A DNA stretch of 11,936 nt from Eubacterium sp. (GTDB lineage Bacteria > Bacillota > Clostridia > Lachnospirales > CAG-274): assembly GCA_020859645.1 (NCBI GenBank), contig JAJBVU010000260.1, positions 1 through 11,936 of the forward strand, given 5' to 3'. Each line of letters begins with the position of its first letter. Within the stretch, counting starts at the first letter, position 1. Shown here one piece after another: positions 8,381-11,936 of this stretch. Under the pieces are notes generated by a model. The model was not told the origin of the DNA. It saw only the letters and a program-made list of their open reading frames with translations, and ran no database searches. Position numbers and translations under genes: made by a program.

Positions 8381-8539
8381 TTATTCGGCTTCGAAAACGT
8401 CCTTGCCCATTCCGCAAAGGGGGCAAACCCAGTCATCGGGAAGTGCTTCGAAGGGTGTGCCGGGGGCGATTCCGTTATCGGGGTCGCCGATTTCGGGATC
8501 ATAAACATAGCCGCAGGGACCGCAAACATATTTCTGCAT
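8381..8539 (-). CDS. rubredoxin
   Basis: A 52-residue one-iron electron carrier. Two knuckle motifs hold the Fe(SCys)4 centre: C6-G-P-C9-G and C39-P-L-C42-G. Between them is the family-typical YVYDPEIGDPDNGIAPGT segment, and DDWVCPLCG precedes the second pair. An ideal AAGGAGG ribosome site lies 8 bases upstream of the ATG (complement of 8548-8554), and a near-consensus promoter lies just before it. In anaerobes rubredoxins pass electrons to enzymes such as rubrerythrin, desulfoferrodoxin or flavodiiron proteins in oxygen and peroxide defence; no such partner is in the window, so its partner here is unknown. It follows nrdG in the same direction and could also be read through from nrdDG, as I see no terminator between them. 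Confidence 0.95.
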   Translation of the reverse strand: MQKYVCGPCGYVYDPEIGDPDNGIAPGTPFEALPDDWVCPLCGMGKDVFEAE

Positions 8540-8571
8540 ATTTTTTTCCTCCTTTTGTTTTCTTTAAGGCT

Positions 8572-8600
8572 ATTATATCACAATCGAAAACCAATTGCAA
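8572..8600 (-). promoter_or_regulatory. rubredoxin promoter (sigma-A type, extended -10)
   Basis: Read on the minus strand: -35 TTGCAA (complement of 8595-8600), a 17-base spacer, and a perfect -10 TATAAT (complement of 8572-8577) preceded by TGA, an extended -10. The start would be near 8565, giving a leader of about 25 bases that contains the AAGGAGG site. This indicates the gene is transcribed on its own, probably strongly. Confidence 0.82.
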
Positions 8601-8628
8601 TAAGAAATTGTTATTATTAAGTAAAATT

Positions 8629-9150
8629 TTATTCCAAATACAGAACCACTTTCCCGCTTTTGAGAGTTTTTTTCATGTCAATAACTCTTTGATTTTCGGA
8701 ACCTCTGAATTTAAGAGATATATTCCTTTTTTCAAGAACAAAGGGTCCGTCAATTAAAACATCTAAAAGGCTCAAAATTTCGTCTGTTTCAGCACAGTGC
8801 TTTGAAAAAGAGGGGTCTTTAAGCTCTTCAAACAGAAAGCCCGTAAAGGACCAAATGTTTTTATTTGGAACCTCTCTTCTGACACGCTTTATCAGCGGCA
8901 GAAGAACCGCCTGATTTTCAGGCTCAAAGGGTTCTCCTCCCAAAAGGGTCAGCCCGGCAATGTAGGGCTTTTTAAGGGCTTCTATAATGCTGTCCTCAAG
9001 CTCCTTTGTATAGGGCTTTCCGTAGGTAAAGCTTCGTGTTTCGGGCTGAAAACAGCCTTTACAGCGGTTTGTACAGCCGGAAACAAAGAGAGTAACCCTG
9101 ACCCCTTCGCCGTTGGCAATATCGCTGTAATCTATAGCGCCGTAATACAT
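8629..9150 (-). CDS. nrdG: anaerobic ribonucleoside-triphosphate reductase activating enzyme
   Basis: Radical SAM activase that uses a [4Fe-4S] cluster and SAM to make the glycyl radical on NrdD. It has 173 residues, normal for the family. Seen: the cluster motif C26-T-N-R-C30-K-G-C33 within VSGCTNRCKGCF, the preceding GEGVRVTLFVSG segment, and the GGEPF SAM-binding motif. The ATG follows the nrdD stop with no bases between (TAA then ATG), and the CAGGAGG ribosome site lies inside the nrdD 3' end, so translation is most likely coupled to nrdD. The C-terminal region (KNISLKFRGSENQRVIDMKK-like) is typical of Firmicutes NrdG. No terminator is evident after its stop. Confidence 0.95.
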   Translation of the reverse strand: MYYGAIDYSDIANGEGVRVTLFVSGCTNRCKGCFQPETRSFTYGKPYTKELEDSIIEALKKPYIAGLTLLGGEPFEPENQAVLLPLIKRVRREVPNKNIWSFTGFLFEELKDPSFSKHCAETDEILSLLDVLIDGPFVLEKRNISLKFRGSENQRVIDMKKTLKSGKVVLYLE

Positions 9151-11343
9151 TTAAGCCTCCTGATGAACAGACAGATGCATAACTCTGTCTTTAATCTCCT
9201 GTGTTCTGCCCTGATTCCAAAACTGCGTGCCTATATATCCGCAGGTTCTTCTTGCTACGTTAAGCTTGCTTTCGTCTCTGTTTCCGCAGGAAGGACATTC
9301 CCAAACAAGCTTTCCGTCGTCCTCCACAATGTTAATTTCGCCGTCATAGCCGCAAACCTGGCAGTAGTCGCTCTTTGTGTTAAGCTCCGCATACATAATA
9401 TTGTCATAAATATGCTGCATAATTGCAAGAACAGCGGGAATGTTGTTCTGCATATTAGGCACCTCCACATAGCTGATTGCGCCGCCGGGAGAAAGCTTTT
9501 GGAACTTGCTCTCGAAAGTAAGCTTGTCAAAGGCGTTTATATTTTCGCAAACGTGAACGTGGTAGCTGTTTGTTATGTAGTTTTTGTCTGTTACGCCTTC
9601 TATAATGCCGAAACGGTTCTGAAGGCATTTTGCAAATTTATATGTGGTGGACTCCAAGGGTGTGCCGTAAAGGCTGAAGTCAATGTTTGTTTCTTCCTTC
9701 CATCGTCTGCAGGCTTCATTAAGTTTTTCCATAACCTTTAAGGCAAAGGGCGTGGCGGAGGGGTCTGTATGGCTCTTGCCTGTCATATATTTAGTACATT
9801 CGCAAAGACCGGCATAGCCCAAGCTGATTGTTGAATATCCGCCGTAAAGAAGCTTGTCTATCTTTTCGCCTTTCTTAAGCCTTGCAAGAGCGCCGTACTG
9901 CCAAAGAATGGGGGCAACGTCCGAGGGAGTTCCCTTAAGACGGTTGTGACGGCACATAAGGGCCTTATAGCAAAGCTCCAAACGGTCGTCTAAAATTTTA
10001 TAGAAAAGGTCAAAGTCTCCGCCCGAAGAGCAGGCAACATCCACAAGGTTTAAAGTAACAACGCCCTGATTAAATCTTCCGTAATATTTGGGCTTGTTGT
10101 TTTCATCAACATAGGGTGTCAAAAAGCTCCTGCAGCCCATACAGGTGTAGCAGTGACCCTCGCCGTTTTTATCCACCTTGTTCTGAAGCATTATCTTTTC
10201 CGAAATATAATCGGGAACCATTCTCTTAGCAGTGCATTTTGCCGCAAGCTCCGTTAAATACCAGTAGGGAGCATCAGGGGTAATGTTGTCCTCTTCAAGA
10301 ACATAAATCAGCTTAGGGAAGGCAGGGGTAATATAAACGCCCTTTTCGTTTTTAACGCCCTTAATTCTCTGATTGAGCATTTCCTCGATTATAAGAGCCA
10401 AATCGTGCTTTGTAACAGGGTCGTCAACCTCGTTTAAATACATAAATACTGTTACGAAGGGAGCCTGACCGTTGGTTGTCATAAGGGTTATAACCTGATA
10501 TTGTATAACCTGAACCCCCTGGCGGATTTCTCTCATAACACGGATTTCGGCGATTTCCTTAATCTTTTCCTCATCTAAGGGCAGACCCTCAGCCTTAAAT
10601 TCCGCCCTGACCTCTTCCAGATATTTTTCTCTGCTTATTTGAACGAAGGGAGCAAGGTGTGAAAGGGAGATGCTCTGACCGCCGTACTGTGAGCTGGCAA
10701 TTTGGGCTACGCTTTGTGTGGCTATGTTGCAGGCTGTGGAAAAGCTGTGAGGTCTTTCAATCATTATTTCGCTTATAACAGTGCCGTTTTGAAGCATATC
10801 CTCAAGATTTACGAGACAGCAGTTATGCATATGCTGTGCAAAATAGTCTGAATCGTGGAAGTGGATTATGCCCTTTTCGTGAGCGTCCAAAACATCTTCG
10901 GGAAGAAGAAAACGCTTTGTAATGTCCTTGCTGACCTCGCCTGCCATATAGTCTCTCTGAACGCTGTTTATAGTTGGGTTTTTATTCGAGTTTTCCTGCT
11001 TAACCTCTTCATTGTCAAATTCCAAAAGGCTTAAAATCTGCTCGTCTGTGGTGTTTGACTTTCTGACCATTGCTCTTTTAAAACGGTATTTTATGTAATT
11101 TTTGGCTACGTTGTAGGCAGCCTGCTTCATAATTTCCTCTTCAACCATATCCTGAATTTCTTCCACACTCATAGCCCTGATCATTCTCTTGCAGTAGCTT
11201 TCGATGTGGTCGGCAATCGTCACAATCTGCCTTTGGCTCATTTTATCCTCTTCGGATACGGTATTGTTTGCTTTTTGAATAGCGGCTATTATTTTAGTTA
11301 TGTTAAAGCTTTCCTCGCTGCCGCTTCTCTTTAAGATCTTCAA
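9151..11343 (-). CDS. nrdD: anaerobic (class III) ribonucleoside-triphosphate reductase
   Basis: Glycyl-radical enzyme that reduces ribonucleoside triphosphates to dNTPs without oxygen. Length is 730 residues. Domains: an N-terminal ATP-cone allosteric domain (about 1-95, starting MKILKRSGSEESFNITKI), the ten-stranded barrel with active-site cysteines expected in HNCC (C175/C176) and CMGCRSF (C401/C404), a C-terminal zinc site (C661, C664, C683, C686), and the radical loop RRTCGYIGTQ with glycyl-radical G702. The start codon is TTG at 11343: an in-frame stop lies upstream, no ATG lies between, and a GAGGAGAGG site sits 6 bases ahead; the next methionine (35) would remove part of the ATP cone. 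Regulation: promoter and paired NrdR boxes at 11439-11517. nrdG follows immediately. Confidence 0.97.
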   Translation of the reverse strand: MKILKRSGSEESFNITKIIAAIQKANNTVSEEDKMSQRQIVTIADHIESYCKRMIRAMSVEEIQDMVEEEIMKQAAYNVAKNYIKYRFKRAMVRKSNTTDEQILSLLEFDNEEVKQENSNKNPTINSVQRDYMAGEVSKDITKRFLLPEDVLDAHEKGIIHFHDSDYFAQHMHNCCLVNLEDMLQNGTVISEIMIERPHSFSTACNIATQSVAQIASSQYGGQSISLSHLAPFVQISREKYLEEVRAEFKAEGLPLDEEKIKEIAEIRVMREIRQGVQVIQYQVITLMTTNGQAPFVTVFMYLNEVDDPVTKHDLALIIEEMLNQRIKGVKNEKGVYITPAFPKLIYVLEEDNITPDAPYWYLTELAAKCTAKRMVPDYISEKIMLQNKVDKNGEGHCYTCMGCRSFLTPYVDENNKPKYYGRFNQGVVTLNLVDVACSSGGDFDLFYKILDDRLELCYKALMCRHNRLKGTPSDVAPILWQYGALARLKKGEKIDKLLYGGYSTISLGYAGLCECTKYMTGKSHTDPSATPFALKVMEKLNEACRRWKEETNIDFSLYGTPLESTTYKFAKCLQNRFGIIEGVTDKNYITNSYHVHVCENINAFDKLTFESKFQKLSPGGAISYVEVPNMQNNIPAVLAIMQHIYDNIMYAELNTKSDYCQVCGYDGEINIVEDDGKLVWECPSCGNRDESKLNVARRTCGYIGTQFWNQGRTQEIKDRVMHLSVHQEA

Positions 11344-11349
11344 ATTAAT

Positions 11350-11358
11350 CCTCTCCTC
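11350..11358 (-). promoter_or_regulatory. nrdD ribosome binding site that fixes the TTG start
   Basis: On the minus strand, GAGGAGAGG ends 6 bases before TTG (complement of 11341-11343). Reading upstream in the nrdD frame there is a TGA within about 45 bases and no ATG or GTG, so TTG is the only start that keeps the ATP-cone N-terminus. Confidence 0.85.
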
Positions 11359-11438
11359 AGTATATGTATAACATCAGCAGAAGGCTTTGGGTCAAATAAA
11401 TCCGCAAAAACATCATATTTATGCATATAACAGATAAA

Positions 11439-11454
11439 ATACTATATTTAGTAT
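11439..11454. promoter_or_regulatory. NrdR box 1 (promoter-distal)
   Basis: ATACTATATTTAGTAT is an inverted repeat (ATACTA/TAGTAT) whose core CTATATTTAG matches the published NrdR-box core CWATATATWG at 9 of 10 positions. It sits about 30 bases downstream of the expected nrdD transcription start, in the leader. Confidence 0.75.
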
Positions 11455-11469
11455 TCGCTGACGCCAAAC

Positions 11470-11485
11470 CAACTAAATCTTGTAT
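11470..11485. promoter_or_regulatory. NrdR box 2 (overlapping the nrdD start site)
   Basis: CAACTAAATCTTGTAT has the core CTAAATCTTG, matching CWATATATWG at 8 of 10 positions. Its centre is exactly 31 bp (three helical turns) from box 1, the typical NrdR pair spacing, and it overlaps the expected transcription start and the edge of the -10 region, as a repressor site should. Confidence 0.68.
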
Positions 11486-11488
11486 TAT

Positions 11489-11517
11489 ATGATAGCCCAT
11501 CAAGCCTAAATTGTCAA
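11489..11517 (-). promoter_or_regulatory. nrdDG promoter
   Basis: On the minus strand: a perfect -35 TTGACA (complement of 11512-11517), a 17-base spacer, and -10 TATCAT (complement of 11489-11494); a TATAAT shifted by five bases (11484-11489) overlaps it. The start would fall near 11478-11482, giving a leader of about 137 bases before the TTG. The paired NrdR boxes lie at and just after this start. Confidence 0.75.
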
Positions 11518-11551
11518 GAAGATTTTATAGATAAAAACCGACCAAATTATT

Positions 11552-11564
11552 TTGACAGCGTCAA
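11552..11564. promoter_or_regulatory. TTGAC-N3-GTCAA inverted repeat upstream of the nrdD promoter
   Basis: A perfect 5-bp inverted repeat with a three-base centre (AGC), about 35-45 bases upstream of the nrdD -35, where an activator site would be expected. It resembles CRP/FNR-type half sites only loosely, because those have a four-base centre. It could be chance; no regulator is named. Confidence 0.25.
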
Positions 11565-11659
11565 TTTTGTAATAATTGTAATATTTGAAAGCTCTGCGTA
11601 AGCATTGACCTTTACAACTTCGACCGTTATTTTGGAATAAAAAATTTTTGTGGTAATAC

Positions 11660-11688
11660 TTGAAATAGTCTTTTGCATATGCTATAAT
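11660..11688 (+). promoter_or_regulatory. strong plus-strand promoter in the right intergenic region
   Basis: -35 TTGAAA (11660-11665), a 17-base spacer and a perfect -10 TATAAT (11683-11688). The predicted start is near 11695. It points away from nrdD, into a region without a clear protein gene that ends in an intrinsic terminator 150 bases on. Confidence 0.75.
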
Positions 11689-11741
11689 GTAGTTGACAGA
11701 AAGTAAGTATAATATTTATCAAATATGTACACCCCCTTTCC

Positions 11742-11763
11742 TTACCGGGTATAGGGGCGGTAA
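11742..11763. promoter_or_regulatory. TTACCG-N10-CGGTAA palindrome (operator or hairpin)
   Basis: A perfect 6-bp inverted repeat around a GC-tract centre (GGTATAGGGG on the plus strand). It covers about +1 to +22 of the minus-strand promoter to its right, a repressor-like position, and lies inside the candidate plus-strand RNA. The combination of inverted TACC/GGTA ends with a G-tract is reminiscent of CsoR/RcnR/FrmR-family operators, but that is only a resemblance, and an RNA hairpin is an equal alternative. Confidence 0.4.
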
Positions 11764-11770
11764 CAAATGT

Positions 11771-11799
11771 ATTATATCATAAGCTTCAAAACCCTTCAA
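11771..11799 (-). promoter_or_regulatory. minus-strand promoter opposing the plus-strand one
   Basis: On the minus strand: -35 TTGAAG (complement of 11794-11799), a 17-base spacer and a perfect -10 TATAAT (complement of 11771-11776) preceded by TGA, an extended -10. The start would be near 11764. Its transcript would run antisense to the plus-strand candidate RNA and could continue about 420 bases to nrdD as a second, distal nrdDG promoter. Confidence 0.6.
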
Positions 11800-11838
11800 T
11801 AAAGAAATCATAGCTTAATGAGATAATTAAGTATTTAT

Positions 11839-11872
11839 TACCACTTGGGCTTGAGGCTTGAGCGGTATTTTT
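11839..11872 (+). terminator. intrinsic terminator of the right-end plus-strand transcript
   Basis: Stem TACC-a-CTTGGGC with GCTTGAG-c-GGTA (7 bp including three G-T wobbles, an A-C mismatch, then 4 bp), loop TTGAG, followed by TTTTT (11868-11872) and then TTTTTT after ATG. There is no T-run on the other strand, so it acts on plus-strand transcripts. Confidence 0.65.
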
Positions 11873-11936
11873 ATGTTTTTTCCTATTCCCTTTTGATACA
11901 GCGGTTTTATGAAAAAATATGCAGGCTGTTATATTT

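Larger units (their letters stand above)
11695..11872 (+). ncRNA. candidate structured RNA or terminated leader (unclassified)
   Basis: The interval runs from the start predicted by the promoter at 11660-11688 to the T-run of a terminator hairpin, about 178 nt. Possible internal pairing: TATAATA (11708-11714) with TATTATA (11770-11776), CCCC (11732-11735) with GGGG (11754-11757), or instead TTACCG (11742-11747) with CGGTAA (11758-11763). Only tiny ORFs are inside; the best, 11767-11802, encodes 11 residues (MYYIISFKTLQ) with AGGGG 9 bases ahead and could be a leader peptide. I do not recognise it as 6S, SRP, tmRNA, RNase P, T-box or a known riboswitch. It could be a free-standing small RNA or the attenuated leader of a gene beyond position 11936. 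Existence is inferred from signals, not shown. Confidence 0.45.
11344..11936. other. 593-base region without a convincing protein gene
   Basis: All frames are broken into short pieces. The contents are listed separately: the nrdD leader and promoter with NrdR boxes, an upstream inverted repeat, a pair of facing promoters, a palindrome, a candidate RNA and its terminator. After the terminator the last 64 bases are AT-rich; an ATG at 11909 (MKKYAGCYI to the window edge) lacks a convincing ribosome site and cannot be judged. Confidence 0.7.

Noticed and set aside
8368..8757. A 129-codon plus-strand open frame across the rubredoxin gene
   Set aside because: It is antisense to rubredoxin and nrdG, includes the terminator T-run and has no plausible ribosome site or known motifs.
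9163..9741. A 192-codon plus-strand open frame antisense to nrdD
   Set aside because: It lies wholly inside the strongly supported nrdD gene and its product has no family features.
11725..11754. Nine-codon ORF MYTPFPYRV on the plus strand
   Set aside because: It has no ribosome binding site ahead of it and sits in the palindromic segment.
11786..11935. A 49-codon open frame on the minus strand running in from the right edge
   Set aside because: It has no recognisable motif, carries the terminator hairpin and promoter signals within it, and an open frame of this length is not rare in AT-rich DNA.

Overview
The window is ordinary chromosomal DNA from a low-to-moderate GC, Gram-positive, anaerobic Firmicute, most likely an endospore-forming clostridium. 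The gene order ispF-cysS-mrnC-rlmB-rae1-sigH is the classic Firmicutes block. SigH (Spo0H) points to a sporulating lineage. An oxygen-sensitive class III ribonucleotide reductase with a rubredoxin next to it points to anaerobic life. Strong AGGAGG-type ribosome binding sites and sigma-A-like promoters fit this. I see no prophage, IS element, CRISPR array, tRNA or rRNA.

Layout. (1) Positions 33-8325, plus strand: eight tightly packed or overlapping genes that look like one operon: ispF (isoprenoid precursors), cysS (cysteinyl-tRNA synthetase), mrnC (Mini-III RNase, 23S rRNA maturation), rlmB (23S rRNA 2'-O-methyltransferase), rae1/yacP (ribosome-linked NYN endonuclease), sigH (sporulation sigma factor), pth (peptidyl-tRNA hydrolase) and mfd (transcription-repair coupling factor). 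The shared theme is translation and RNA quality control, joined to a transition-state sigma factor and to transcription-coupled repair. In Bacillus, sigH is followed by rpmG-secE-nusG and pth-mfd lies elsewhere; here the two blocks are joined directly. (2) Positions 8335-8362: a strong intrinsic terminator that works in both directions and separates convergent gene sets. (3) Positions 8381-11343, minus strand: nrdD (TTG start) and nrdG, end to start with no gap, then a 52-residue rubredoxin with its own near-consensus promoter. (4) Positions 11344-11936: about 590 bases with no convincing protein gene, but rich in signals.

The noncoding right end is the most interesting part. It holds the nrdD promoter with two NrdR-box-like palindromes exactly 31 bp apart at and just after the likely transcription start, which predicts repression of nrdDG by NrdR. 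Further right, a plus-strand promoter (11660-11688) and an intrinsic terminator (11839-11872) bracket a candidate structured RNA of about 180 nt that matches no family I recognise. An opposing minus-strand promoter (11771-11799) fires into it, with a TTACCG-N10-CGGTAA palindrome at its start site. This could be a standalone small RNA, a terminated leader of a gene beyond the window, or an antisense-controlled switch; the sequence alone does not decide.
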